NCBI GenBank assembly: GCA_022495005.1 | Contig: JAGYXB010001353.1 | Location: 1 to 64,000 of the forward strand | Direction of reading: 5' to 3' | Source of the DNA: Rhyacophila brunnea | Lineage: Eukaryota > Arthropoda > Insecta > Trichoptera > Rhyacophilidae | DNA length: 64,000 nt | Shown: positions 1-11,668 of the stretch, in pieces | Layout of the letters: each line of letters begins with the position of its first letter | Numbering within the stretch: the stretch's first letter is position 1 | Made by a program: the position numbers and the translations under genes | The notes under the pieces: model-generated | Databases searched by the model: none | What the model saw: the letters and a program-made list of their open reading frames with translations, nothing else | What the model was told of the DNA's origin: nothing

Positions 1-264
1 CCCAGTCTTAGGCCCTCTGAAAAAATAAAAAAAATTGCATATGTAGTAAAATATTGAAAAATGGTCTTTCTAACTACATAATACCACATTAAAAATAAGA
101 TTAGATAGTTCGACTAACTTTTTAGTCTTGCGCATGGGAAGAAATGATATCTGGACACCTTATTCTCATTACACAATCCTGGAATACGCAAGCTATTCCA
201 ATACCAATCCCATTTTTGTGTAGGGAATCATGCTTCAATATTGGGACCATACATAAATAAAATT

Positions 265-990
265 TGATATAAATAAAAAGGATTTCAAGTCATACACATT
301 TATATATTTTTTTTATAATCGATGTTTTTTAAAATAGATATAAAAAATATTAAAATTATGAATTAATCAAAAATCTCTTAGGCGATGCTTAAAAAACTTA
401 ATAAACTAAATTTTAATAATAAATATGACCATAAAATATATCTAATAATAAGATGCGGTCCGATTCAACAAATTCACATTTTATTACATTTTTTACAATT
501 GTAAGTTTATCTTTGACTTAAAATGAAAAATATTTTTCTTTTTAATGTTTTCAGATACATATTTATTAATTAAGGCGAAGTCTTCACTGAGCCTTTTTTT
601 AAAGAGGCACCTAGCGGAAAAATACGAAGCTTGCAATTTGAGATTTTTTTTGATAATTTACAATTTCAACTGTATTAATTAATAAATATGCATCTGAAAA
701 CATTAAAAAGAAAAATATTTTTTATTTTAAGGCAAAGATAAACTTACAATTGTAAGAAATGTAATAAAATGTGAATTTGTTGAATCGGACCGCACCCTAT
801 TATTACATATATTTTATGGTCATATTTATTATTAAAATTTAGTTTATTAAGTTTTCTAAGCATCACCTAAGAGATTTTTGACTAATTCATAGTTTTAATA
901 TTTTTTATATCTATTTTAAAAACCATAGATTTTTATAAAAAATATAAATGTGTATAACTTGAAATCCTTTTTAATATTTATAAAATTAAA
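265..990. mobile_element. Long-arm fold-back (hairpin) element, copy 1
   Basis: Two arms of about 310 bp (265-572 and 676-990) are near reverse complements, separated by a loop of about 100 bp. Shared stretches include CTCTTAGGCGATGCTTA against the reverse of TAAGCATCACCTAAGAG, and AACTTACAATTGTAAG near the inner ends. No ORF lies inside. The structure fits a fold-back MITE. A diverged relative is split across 42,600-42,690 and 46,090-46,390, which supports a mobile family rather than a one-off inversion. Confidence 0.75.
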
Positions 991-3600
991 ATTTTTATAA
1001 TATGGTTTAATGAAGGTCAGGGCATAAAACGCAAGAATTACAACACCCGCTCAATGTCACCAAATATTGTCGTGTGCATGTCGTTTACGTGACAAACTTT
1101 AATACATATTATGAATACAGACATAAATATTGAAAATCATAATATATTTTTTGACATGTGTAAAAGTTTATCCTATATCACACACACTCGAGAATTGTAC
1201 ATTCTATTCATATAGATTACAGTCACACTCGAGAGGTAACCTTCTTCCCTTATTTTGTGTTCCCTTTTTTATATGAAGTAAAGTGTTTGTGCATACTAAA
1301 GACAGTTTAGATTTATGTCATATTTTTTAAATGCCTAAAAGGTATTTGGTACATTGAAATAATTAACACAAAATCGCTCAGTTATGTATCAAATCTTTTG
1401 ATGAGAAGTTGCACATGTCAATTTAACAGTTTTTTATCACAGTATTCCTGACATTGTCTTCAAATTTATTAACATAAATAATATGTTCAGTTAGTTTAGT
1501 GTACCTATGTGTTTTAAAATGACGGCGGTAAATGTAGACTTTGTTAAAAATAACAACGGTTGATGAAAAATTTTCTGAGCCTCACCATATTATTAAAAAT
1601 TGTATAGAGGTAGGTTTGTGATTTATTATTGGACCAAATGAAAGATAGGTTTAATATTGTGTTATATCAGCTAGCCTCAAAACATTTTTTATTATGAACA
1701 TTATTAGAATACAAACTTAATATTCCTCAGAGTAATTGTAAAATTACTCTAGAATTATATAGGTAGGTCCATATGTAATTTTTCTGAAAAATTTAATCGT
1801 AAACACGAACTGTCCGTAAACTGAACATTTTAAAATTGCGTATGGTGGTATAACTGTTAATAATAATAATAATAAGTAATAAAGATAAAGGTGTTTCGCA
1901 CTATGAATCAGTAGACTTAATTCTCTATCTAAAAAAACCTCATACAGACAGTTCCAGGCTTTAATGATAAAGTTTTAGTGGTTTTCCACCAAGCAGAAAC
2001 AACGCTAGATAGATCTTTTCTTTAATAAGGTAAGAAAGTATTTAGTAAGCCCCGCTAAAACCAATTTTTGAAACCATTCATTGCAGGGATAGTTTGGAAA
2101 AGTATTGTGGGGACATGTGGGGGTGCTGCACACGCATCACTAAAGCGGAGAAAAATCTATATGGCGGAATTGTGTAAAATGTGAAGTAGCAACACCTCGT
2201 CCTCTGCCAAACCATCCATTCCTGCGCGACACTACTGCCAAACGGTCTGTAACTAGTCGCGTCATTGAGCGGTTGCGCACGGCCTAATAGTAATAAATGG
2301 TTGATAAAAACTTACTTATATTAATGAGATCAGACGTGAACAGAGCACAAATTTGGTTGCAGAGATTTAAAACAACTTCATGGCACCGTTTCACAAATGC
2401 TGTCAATAAATGCAGATTCTCGATGTGGTTACTGATAGATTCCTCGGGTGAGATATCTTTTTCTCTGCTGAACTCTCCGTAGAACGCAAGAAAATAGTAG
2501 TGCCTGCGAAATACAAAAAACGAGGTAAATAAATTAAGAATTAATAAATTTACTTATGGACAAACTGAAACCAAAGAAAACAACTGGTCTAATGGACGAC
2601 GTTACCCATTAATGTAGTGATTCTCAACTTTTTTCATTACGGTACACTGAAGAATACTTGACAAGTGATTTGCGTACCAATACACCCAGTACACCTCATT
2701 ATGTCCCTCACATCAACATTAGAGATGTAAATTCACATTAAATAAATATTTCTTACGTCATTAAAGTAGGTACCTATCTACCATTTTTTTGAATTAACTG
2801 ATAAAATTAATATTTTTATTCTTGACCCGAGGTTGGGATTTCTTGAAATTATTTATGGATTCTCAAGAATTTGAAATTGGTTAATTGATTTTTCGAGATA
2901 TCTTTATTTCTCGAGATTTCTCAAATTGTCAAAAATCTCTTTTACAGTTTCTCAAGAAATCAGAATTTCAAAATGTCTGATCAGATGTATTGGATTTTGG
3001 TGACAGATATAATCTTGACATGGATGGAAGCATAAGCCCAGCCGCACATTGAAAATCGTTTCGACTGGGATAATAGTCATAAATCAAAACTGAGCGCACC
3101 ATACAACTTTCTTATGTGCGTATAGCAAGGCCGTGCGAGGACAGTGACGTCACTCGGCAAGCCAAAATGATTGACGAAGTGCGACATTTCGGGATTATAT
3201 CGGATAAAAACAGTTGCATGTGCCTCCAGATGTTTTTTTCAAACTAAAATGTTATTTCAGCACTGCGAAGGTTCATAAGATAACGTGTGTTTTGTGAATA
3301 ATGAACACCTCGCATCAACGTATTCAACACTTTGCAGACGAGATGAGTTTAGATGTGAGAGCCAGCTTAGAATACGAAATTTCACACCTGTATGCCAGTC
3401 TCATGGATCAAGTCGTCGTAGGTGACCCTTGATTGTAGATAGTGAGGTAATAAGAGCAATCTACGTGCAGCATGAGGACATGATAGGAGCTGTGGGGTTG
3501 CCTTATGCTCTTGAGGCTGACAGAATATCGTGAACATATATACTGTGGCATGTTGGCGAATAATAGTTCCTACGCGGGCATCCCAAATATTACTGAGAAC
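991..3600. other. Intergenic, nothing recognisable
   Basis: AT-rich sequence with short simple runs, such as an (AAT)n stretch near 1,860 and repeated TCTCAAGAA/TTCTCGAGA words at 2,860-2,970. Short ORFs here show no domain I recognise. Confidence 0.5.
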
Positions 3601-3631
3601 AATAGACTGACACGACATCAGCGGTATCTGG

Positions 3632-3804
3632 CATGGCCCCCACAAAGGGGGGGCTGACAGGGCTCTAGCCTTGGGGCCTGGGCTCATGGGAGGCCCGGCG
3701 TGGCGAGTCAACCAAATGAGTGAGATAAACACACATCACAAATTTGCTCTAATAGTAAAAAAGTCGCCTGCGGCGCTATTTTCCTTTAATAATAAAATAT
3801 TTGG
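3632..3804. repeat. Interspersed repeat shared with 47,309-47,482
   Basis: Both sites share GGCATGGCCCCCACAA-type sequence, a GGCCCGGCGT core, and the stretch ATTTGCTCTAATAGTAAAAA followed by AGTCGCCTGCGG. Orientation is the same. No coding content is evident; it is probably a fragment of a transposon or LINE tail. Confidence 0.6.
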
Positions 3805-4099
3805 AAAGTGTCACACTGCCTTTAACCTTGGCGATAGGTAGGGGTGCCCGACAAAGATCCAAGCCTTGGGGCCCGCTTCAGGATGTGGGGCCATAGTATT
3901 TGGTATCTATTCCCTTTTGGTTTTTAGTACAAGCCTTATTCTACTTTATCTCCAACATGTTGCATACTCCATTGTCCATAAATTTACATATTTAATTTAA
4001 ATCGAAATTGTGTAAGACTATGGGAGAATGAACACTATGCAACTTAAGCCTTTAGTCAACACCCATATCTTATATTATCCAAACTATAAAATAATTTTA

Positions 4100-4365
4100 G
4101 GTAATTATGCCGCAGATGCCCGTATGAGCTTTGATATTATTTTTTTACGAAAACAATTTGTTCCATATAGACAATTATAATATATTAAATACCTTGATGC
4201 TTTTTGATCCAATAATTTGAAATTTGAACATTTCTATACATCATTATCACACACTAAGATTATATTAGGTTGGGGTAGGTTAGGTTATGTTAGATTAGGT
4301 TAGGGTGGGTTTGGTCTAAAAAGAAAGTTATAAAAACTCATGCGGGCATCTGCGGCACATTTACC
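4100..4365. mobile_element. TTAGG-bearing MITE, copy A
   Basis: Starts GGTAATTATGCCGCAGATGC and ends with the inverted form GCATCTGCGGCACATTTACC. Between them is a short (TTAGG)n-like run (4,262-4,315). It abuts a second, inverted copy at 4,366, so the junction TTACCGGTAA is a palindrome. Related copies are at 4,366-5,684, 17,756-18,289 and 20,999-21,390. Confidence 0.7.
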
Positions 4366-4488
4366 GGTAAATGTGCCGCAGAGGTGGCCATGAGATTTTA
4401 CAACTTTCTTTTTAGACCAAACGAAACCTAACCTAATCTAACCTACCCCAATCTAATATTACCGCATATAATCTTAGTTTGTGATAAT

Positions 4489-5504
4489 CAGTGGCGGCCG
4501 GTGGTCTTCAGAATAGCATTTTCTGGTAGTGCGCAATGGTTTACCTTATATAAAGAGAAGATCTTCTTATTTCGCCATGTCACGACCCAGCATTGGGGCA
4601 TAGGGCAAGCACAAGTTCGCGCCACTTCCCTCGGTCCATCGCCAACTCTTGCGCCTCCCGCCATGTCAGACCTGCAGCACGTAGGTCGCTTTTGTTGCAC
4701 CGCTGCAGGGTGAGGGAGGGCCGGCCATGGCGACGGAACCTTTGAGGCTGTGCCATAAGGGTACGAAGTGTCACACTCTTTGGCGGCATCCAGAATACGT
4801 GTCCTAGCCATGTAAGATCGTAAAGCTTCTTTTCATGATTACCTCAATCACCGAAGGCTGCCGTGTTCTCTTACCGACTTCTCAGAAGGTAAATTAAATA
4901 TGTCTTTGTTTATTTATACTATTTCTCAAAAAAGTTTTTGAACAGAATGATTTAATAATAAAGAAATATAAATGTCACAGTTTATGGCTTTACACTCTGA
5001 GCGAATAATGCGTCAGCCAAAGAAATAACCGCTGATGTGTTTTTTTATTATTTTGAATGTATGAGTGGTTTAGAAATAAACGCGGGAGTTTGTATTTTCG
5101 TAACATGTTGGCGATTCATCAAATATGTTAACAGTAAAATTGTTAAAAATCAACTCGCCAACATTGTTATAAAACAGAAACTGGCGTTTTTGTTTCTAGA
5201 GTCCTTTGTTTCGTGCGCTGATCTAAAAGTGTGTAAAAAATTCTACACAAAACGCCATTACAGGAACATTCGGCCACCATTTAAGTAGTATACAATGACC
5301 TCATTGTAATCCTGTGCAAACTGAAAATCTGTTTGGATCGCAATCGCTTTGCGCTCATGAACGGAGTATTGTTCATAATACTGCTACATGTTCTACTTCG
5401 CGAAGTGAGTGATACACGTATGAATAACAATGAAAAGTTGAGCGATGACTTCAAAAATGCAGGCAGTGTGTAGCACTTGTATGGTATTAGAGGAGCCGCC
5501 GCTG
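4489..5504. mobile_element. Non-autonomous hAT element with 8-bp target duplication
   Basis: Flanked on both sides by GTGATAAT (4,481-4,488 and 5,505-5,512), an exact 8-bp direct repeat typical of hAT insertions. Ends are CAGTGGCGGC on the left and, reversed, CAGCGGCGGC on the right. The uninterrupted target can be read in the related MITE at 20,999-21,390, which confirms the insertion. The interior carries a LINE 3' fragment (4,580-4,800) but no transposase. Confidence 0.85.
4580..4800 (-). pseudogene. Non-LTR retrotransposon ORF2 3' end (fragment)
   Basis: The minus-strand frame ends in a peptide with WREAQELAMDRGKWRELV followed by a stop. This is like the extreme C-terminus of insect LINE reverse-transcriptase ORFs, where a tryptophan- and arginine-rich DRxxWR motif precedes the stop. 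The same tail occurs on the plus strand at 53,049-53,292. Only the tail is present, so it is a 5'-truncated remnant. The clade is uncertain. Confidence 0.6.
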
Positions 5505-5721
5505 GTGATAATGGTGTATCAAAATGTACGAAAATTTCAAATTTTCAATTAACGATTTTTGGATCGAAAAGTCGATGCGCCGACTAAAAAAGCTATTTAT
5601 TATAATTGTCTACATAGAATAAACTGTTTTCGTAAAAATAATATACCTATAAAAGTTCATGGCTACCTCTGCGGCACAATTACCCATTTACCATATTATA
5701 TTATACTCAATGTAACAGTAC

Positions 5722-6032
5722 CTCTCAATGGCTTCTTTTTCTAACATCGCTATTTCTTCGCATAGTGAGGAGAAAACTGCTAGAATTTTGTTGAGAATCT
5801 TATTATCCGACTCGATAATGTCCAGTATATCTATGTGTTCAAAGGGAGCGCAATCAATTCCGATTGGATAAAATGTCCTGGAGTTCAAGTGCTGTATTGT
5901 CACGATATCGTTTGATCTTTTCTGTAGTTCTTTGAAATTCGTATCTTGCTGCTTCAGGAAATGTCCATAGCTGCGAAGAATTACGGCGCCGGCCTCCTTG
6001 TGAATTTGTTTGGCGTCTATTTTTCTATCCAT
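5722..6032 (-). CDS. Possible first coding exon of an unrecognised minus-strand gene
   Basis: An ATG at 6,032 in an AAATATAATGG context opens a frame of 103 codons plus 2 nt on the minus strand, ending at a plausible GT donor (GAGAG then GTACTG, cut between 5,722 and 5,721). The peptide starts MDRKIDAKQIHKEAG and is helical and charged, with a likely coiled-coil segment near its end (ILAVFSSLCEEIAMLEKEA). Read through, the frame stops at 5,688. I do not recognise the family. Downstream exons were not found; the sequence right after the donor is a MITE, so the gene may continue beyond it or be dead. Composition is more even than the surrounding repeats, which favours a real exon. Confidence 0.45.
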
Positions 6033-6209
6033 TATATTTCTTTATCAAATATTCCAATTTGAACAGTATTCACCGTGACATTACAAAGTTATTATTTTAA
6101 TAATCCAAATATTTATCTGTCAAACAAACGTCATACCTACCAAAGTAGGCGAAATGACACATACCATAAACAACTGTAACAGTGTTGAGTATAACTTAAG
6201 GTGATCCAT

Positions 6210-6355
6210 CAGTGAAACGGCAAATAATTTTCAACTATAGGCGCGACGAAATTTTGGACTCGCTCGCATTCTGAGAGATGACGTCGAGCTGGAAACACGT
6301 CACTTTGTTTCGTGATGGCGGCGGGCGTATTAATTCTTAAATCGTGTAAAGATGT
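6210..6355. repeat. Interspersed repeat shared with 41,598-41,757
   Basis: Both loci carry GCGACGAAATTTTGGACTC and TTTGTTTCGTGATGGCG followed by GTATTAATTCTT and ATCGTGTAAAGATG. A further matching block follows the LINE at 7,388-7,465 and at 41,828-41,905 (ACAATAAACAGAACAT, TGACAAATTAT). The common element therefore appears to have been split by, or co-mobilised with, R1-like LINE pieces at both places. Confidence 0.65.
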
Positions 6356-6559
6356 GATGTGATTTAAATGTGTCTGAAAGAAGTGATTTTAAGTGCTCAT
6401 TCCGTCCCGAGACGGAGCCGCACGGGACTGATGCTGCAACCATGCACCGTAGTGCTTAAAGAAGAAAGTTAAGAAAGAAAATTTTTGTTTTTTGAACTGG
6501 CTCTGCTGTCCGCTGACTTGACGTGACACCGCTTTGTGTACCCGCATACTGAGTGTCAC

Positions 6560-7390
6560 GAATTGAAATAGATGAGTCTACAGAAGAGTCGGGACTATCC
6601 CGTTCCCCATATTACGACGCTGCAAATTTCTCGAATGCCGCAAAATTGACCATGACCAATTGGGCCCGTGTGAGGACGGACCCTGGCAAACAGCTCCGCT
6701 CGTTCGAGTTCCATAAGCGGGCAATCCCAGAGGATGTGTTCAACATCTTGGTGGTCATGCCCGCAGGTACAACCCGGCCCATCTACTATCAAGCCAAACT
6801 CGTGGAGTCTGGGGGCGAAGTTGCCATGGCCGGTGAGGAACTGGCTAATCCAGTGCGAAGGTTGGAGTCTTTTAGTTTGGTGCCTGCAGAATACGTCTGG
6901 AAAAAAACGGTAAGTGTGCTGCCCTTTGGGGGAGGCGGTCCACCGCATTGTACACAATGTCACTTACAGTCTTCCTGTAAGGAACGTCCTTGGATCTTTG
7001 CGGTGGTGTCAGATGGACACAGGCGAGTGTTGTGCTGATCCCCCCAAGAGGAGGGTGATCGATCCTCTGACTTGGACGTGCAGATCGAGGGGTAGCACCC
7101 CCGCGAGTACAGCAAGCGCGTCAGTAGAAGTTGTGCGGTAGGCTTTGGTAAGCGAGATCAGCGCAAGTCGCTGCCCGCTTAGTAGTGCGCGTCTCACGAG
7201 AGTTAAGGAGTTTACTCGGGAATGCCAAATGCTGGAGGCATAACCGGCAATTCCCATGAAAATTGCGCCGTATGTAACCTTAAGGGCTCTAGGATTAAGT
7301 CCCCAATTGCTGCCCGCCATTCGGGCCATTCTCTGATAGGCCGAATTGGCCTTAGAGACGGCCGTCTTGGCGTGGTGAACGAAAGACAAT
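6560..7390 (-). pseudogene. R1-like non-LTR retrotransposon, C-terminal part, frame-broken
   Basis: Read on the minus strand from 7,390 leftwards, the first frame has RMARMAGSNWGLNPRALKV, then RRALLSGQRLALISLTKAYR and STDALAVLAGVLPLDL, as in the region after the reverse-transcriptase domain of insect R1-clade elements. A second frame (6,963-6,595) has QFLTGHGNFAPRLHEFGL and a cysteine/histidine cluster CTCGHDHQDVEHILWDCP typical of the C-terminal zinc-binding motif of these LINEs. The change of frame near 7,009 and the missing endonuclease and RT core show that it is a dead 5'-truncated copy. Confidence 0.75.
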
Positions 7391-7783
7391 AAACAGAACA
7401 TAAAATTGACGTATGTTGGATTTATATGACAAATTATATTTCGTTTGACATGCGTCATTTGCACCCGCGACTCAATTTCGCCAAAAAGTCGATTTATCAG
7501 GTTTTGTCATCTGATCACTGGTTTAACCAAGGCCTGAACAAAAACGATGCATGAGTGCGAGTGAGAAAGTATTCGGCACCCTTACCAATCTCTGCGACAC
7601 GCGCTAGAGTAAGATAAAAGGTCTACATATCTGTGAGCTTGTTTCCAAAAGTATCGCCATCAAATCGGGGCGAAACGCTTCACATAGCGTCGATAACTTG
7701 CGAGCTTGAGTTGCTAAAATTTATATTTTTTGTGTTAAACATAAAGTCAATGGTAAATATTTTTAGTTAATTAAGTAGAAAAG

Positions 7784-7857
7784 ATGGTTCTGTGTGTTAA
7801 AATGTGGTAGCCGTACTGATAAGCAAGAAGATGGTATTACGTTTCACAGGGAAGTTG
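7784..7857 (+). pseudogene. THAP zinc-finger first-exon remnant (frameshifted)
   Basis: Translation gives MVLCVK, then after a one-base frame change CGSRTDKQEDGITFHRE. Cys-x-x-x-Cys followed by G-I-T-F-H-R is the start of a THAP domain (C2CH finger). The frame is broken between the two cysteines. THAP domains occur in host DNA-binding proteins and in P-element-like transposases; which applies here cannot be told. Confidence 0.45.
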
Positions 7858-8540
7858 ATACATGTTCGTGATAATTTATTTGTATTTTATTATCTCCTAT
7901 ATATTATTATCCTAAGAGATTTTGGAAAATACACCAACAGCTCATTTAAGCGACATTTTATTGTTATTTTTACATTTTCACTTCGAAATGTGCGCTACCG
8001 ATTCATCTACCGATTGAATTGAACACATTTCAGAAATTTTCCATGATTTTACATGTACGTGACGTTTATATCCGATATTTTCTTACACATCGTATGCAAT
8101 CGCCATATTAACTGTTTACGCCTCACAGAATGACGTCTTCGTCGCTTAAGACCTTCTAATCCTTTATTTGACAAACGAATTCGATTATTTTTATTCAAAT
8201 ATCTTAATGTAGGCATTATCGCACTTTTTTCCGGTGAAAAAACCATAATCCTGGTACAATTCACTACCTACGTTTAATATCTTTTGACAGGAGCGTGCGC
8301 CACTGTCCGCCATTTCATAGATAACATGATATTCCAAATTTGATTTTTTTAAATACTTCTTTGTGGCTGTTACGCACTATTTTTTTTATTGAATAATTAC
8401 CTAGGCTACTAATTTCTATAGATCACAATATAGTCATATTAAACTAACAAAGTTGCCATTGCAAACAATGAAAGAAATTAATACGAATTGTTATAGTAGT
8501 TATCAAAATGAGTCATATTGTATAATATCTACCCATTTTT

Positions 8541-10412
8541 ATAGACCCTATCATCATACATCTTGACCTATCCACTGCTGGATGAAGGCCTCCTCAGCCT
8601 TATTCGACTCCTTACTTACACATGAATTGTTATATTTATCAAAATCAGTGATATTATATTATTATCTACCTATGTATATATAATGCCATTATTATCACGA
8701 GCCTCAATAAATCCACTGTTGGATAAAGGCCTCTCTACGTTGATTGTATTATTGACAGTATTGAATTTGTAATGTTATTTATCTACATATTCATATCGTC
8801 ATCATAATCATCATCATCATCAACCAGGATCAATCCACTGCTGGATAAAGAGTTCCGCAACCTGATTCTACTACTATTGTTTTAACGAATTTGTGATATT
8901 ATACATATTTCTATCCATCTTATCATCATCGACTTGAACTAATCCACTGCTGGATAATGGCCTCCCTAGCCCGAATCTACTCCTTTCTGTCATATGAATT
9001 GCTGTATTTATCAAAATCGGTGATACTATATTTATCTATATATTCATATTGTCATCATCATCATCATCAACCAGGATCAATCCTCTGCTTAATAAAGACC
9101 TCCATAGACTGATTCTACTCCTTTTTGTCATATGAATTTCTGTATTTATCAAAATCGGTTATATTATATTTATCTACATATTCATATCGGCATCATCATC
9201 ATCATCATCACATCGACCTGAAACAATACACTGCTTAATAAAGACATCCCTAGCCTGATTTTACTCCGTTATGTCATATGAATCCCTGTATTTATAAAAA
9301 TCGGTGATATTATATATTTTATCTGCATATTCATATCATCATTATCATCATCATCATCAACCAGGATTAATCCACTGCTTAATAAAGACCTCCCTAGCCT
9401 GATTCTACTCCTTTCTGTCATATGAATTTCTGTATTTATCAAAATCGGTGATATTATATTTATCTACATATTCATATCGTCATCATCATCATCATCATCG
9501 ACCTGAACCAATCCACTGCTTATTAAAGACCTCCCTAGCCTGATTCTACTCCTTTCTGTCATATGAATTTCTGTATTTATCAAAATCGGTGATATTATAT
9601 TTATCTACATATTCATATCGTCATTATCATCATTATCATCATCATCATCATCGACCTGAACCAATCCACTGCTTAATAAAGACCTCGCTAGCCTGATTCT
9701 ACTCCTTTCTGTCATATGAATTTCTGTATTTATCAAAATCGGTGATATTATATTTATTTACATATTCATATCGTCATTATCATCATCATTGACCTGAACC
9801 AATCCACTGCTTAATAAAGACCTCCTTAGCCTGATTCTACTCCTTTCTGTGATATGAATTTCTGTATTTATCAAAATCGGTGATATTACATTTATCTACA
9901 TATTCATATCGTCATCATCATCAACCAGGATCAATCCACTGCTGGATGAAGGGTTCCGCAACCTGATTCTACTACTATATTATACCTATTTCTATCGTCC
10001 TTATCATCATTGACCTGAACCCATCTACTGCTGGATAATGGCCTCCCAAGCCTGATTCTACTCCTTTCTGTCATTTGAATTGCTGTATTTATCAAAATCG
10101 GTGATATTATATTATATCTATTTATATTTCCATTATCATTATGAGCCTGAATCAATCCACCGGTGGATGGAGGCCTCTCTAAGTTGTTTGAATTTCTGTC
10201 GGTCATATGAATTGCTATATTTATCAAAATTGCTGATATTATATTTACCCATTCATAATATCGTCATTATCATCATCAACCAAGATTAATCCACTGCTGG
10301 GTGAAGGTTATCTCAACTTAATTCTACTCTTCTTGGTCATATAGACTTCAATATTTTTTTAAATTTGTGATTTTATATACCTACCCATTTATATCGTCAT
10401 TATCGTCATCAA

Positions 10413-10444
<32 letters not shown>

Positions 10445-10500
10445 TTTAAGCTGATTCCACATCTTTAGGTCTTATAAATTCCTATTTTTATCAGATATAA
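8541..10500. repeat. MINE-type satellite array, about 15 units
   Basis: About 15 tandem units of roughly 85-155 bp each carry an (ATC)n microsatellite block, AACCAGGATCAATCCACTGC or CGACCTGAACCAATCCACTG, a TGGATAAAGGCCTCC or TTAATAAAGACCTCC segment, then CTGATTCTACTCCTTTCTGT, CATATGAATTTCTG and TATTTATCAAAATCGGTGAT. The core at each unit sits near 8,571, 8,711, 8,837, 8,946, 9,083, 9,229, 9,374, 9,512, 9,666, 9,804, 9,938, 10,022, 10,160, 10,293 and 10,425. The central units (9,080-9,830, TTAATAAAGACC type) are more alike than the outer ones, as expected of amplification from the middle. Confidence 0.85.
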
Positions 10501-11640
10501 TATGTATTGCTTCATTATTTATCAACATTTGTCTCGATATGAATGTCCCGCACCGGGAAACTATATTGTTTAAGGTTAATTTTTAAATCAAAATATGATT
10601 TTTAAAATATTATTCTATAGCTCCAAGCATTTATTTTTTATAGACAATGAAACAAAATAATGTTTAAATTTATTTTTTATGCTGCTAACCTTTTTCTATT
10701 ATGTAAATGGGACCCGAAAGAGATTAATATTTGCGTTATATTGGATCGCTATTTATGATAATCACGATTGAGATTATAATTATTTATCGTATTTAAATGC
10801 ACATACCTACACATATATTGTATTAAAATTAAAATGACAGTGGTAGCAATCGGCGATTGCCAGCTGTTCTGCTAGGCCTAGCAGCCTGAAATGGTGTCAG
10901 ACGATATTGAGAAGGCCAGACTCCAGAATAGACTACGCACATGACTCCAAATTTGTATTGGCAATGACGACATGCAGATCGTAAAACTGACAAATCAGCT
11001 AAATTTTCAACTGTCTGACGCGAATGAAAATCCATCCCGAAGGGAAAACTATGGCGCCGTCTATACACGCTTTACAATTATTATATTAAAATCCAACACC
11101 AAGTCACTATGACGAAAAGCTGTCTGCAAGACCTAGCGAGACAGACTGGCGAGAGCCAGCTGGCTCAGCTAGTATATTTTAATATCAGTGACCTAGTGTT
11201 TCTATAAAATAACTTAAATTATGGATATCTTTACCTAATGATTGCATTTTGACCGCTTAAAAATACTATATAACGTAAAAAAATAGAAAATTATATTTTA
11301 ATTCTGAGCGTCTAGTGCGAGCACTTTGGGCGAGCACTAGCGAAATGATCTATGGTCTTGAACATTTGTAGACGAATGCATTCGCTCGCCCACAAACCAA
11401 AAGCAAGGCACGCGGCTTCATTTAGCAATGCAACGGGTGGCGTCTAGATGTATCTATAGTCGGGCTTAACCAAAGAGATTGAAAGACTTGAGAGGGAACA
11501 CGCCATCATTTTGTACTAAAAAATACGAAGTTGGTAATGTTGGTATTCTGGAACTATTACCTAATTCAAGTTCGTGTGGTAAAACAACATGGCGGATATA
11601 ATATTGTTATTCTGTCGATCTTGAAAGAAGTAAGATATTG
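10501..11640. other. Intergenic, nothing recognisable
   Basis: No repeat end or domain could be supported. A 79-codon minus frame at 10,829-11,068 has no recognisable motif. A short palindrome-like GTGCGAGCACTTTGGGCGAGCAC lies near 11,313. Confidence 0.4.
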
Positions 11641-11668
11641 TCGTCGACGTTTTAAGTACAAAAAACCA

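Larger units (their letters stand above)
4366..5684. mobile_element. TTAGG-bearing MITE, copy B, split by a hAT insertion
   Basis: The left part (4,366-4,488) and right part (5,505-5,684) join into one element when the insertion at 4,489-5,504 is removed. The joined order matches the reverse complement of the copy at 20,999-21,390, including TTATTATAATTGTCTAC and TTGGATCGAAAA words. The right end is CTGCGGCACAATTACC. It lies directly downstream of the donor site of the minus-strand exon at 5,722-6,032. Confidence 0.7.

Noticed and set aside
5559..5744. 61-codon plus ORF beginning MDRKVDA, similar to the start of the minus-strand exon at 6,032
   Set aside because: The sequence is the arm of a TTAGG-bearing MITE, as shown by the copy at 21 kb; the resemblance is chance.
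8541..10500. CRISPR-like look of regularly spaced repeats
   Set aside because: Units are long and diverged, carry microsatellites, lie in eukaryotic DNA and have no unique spacers or cas genes.
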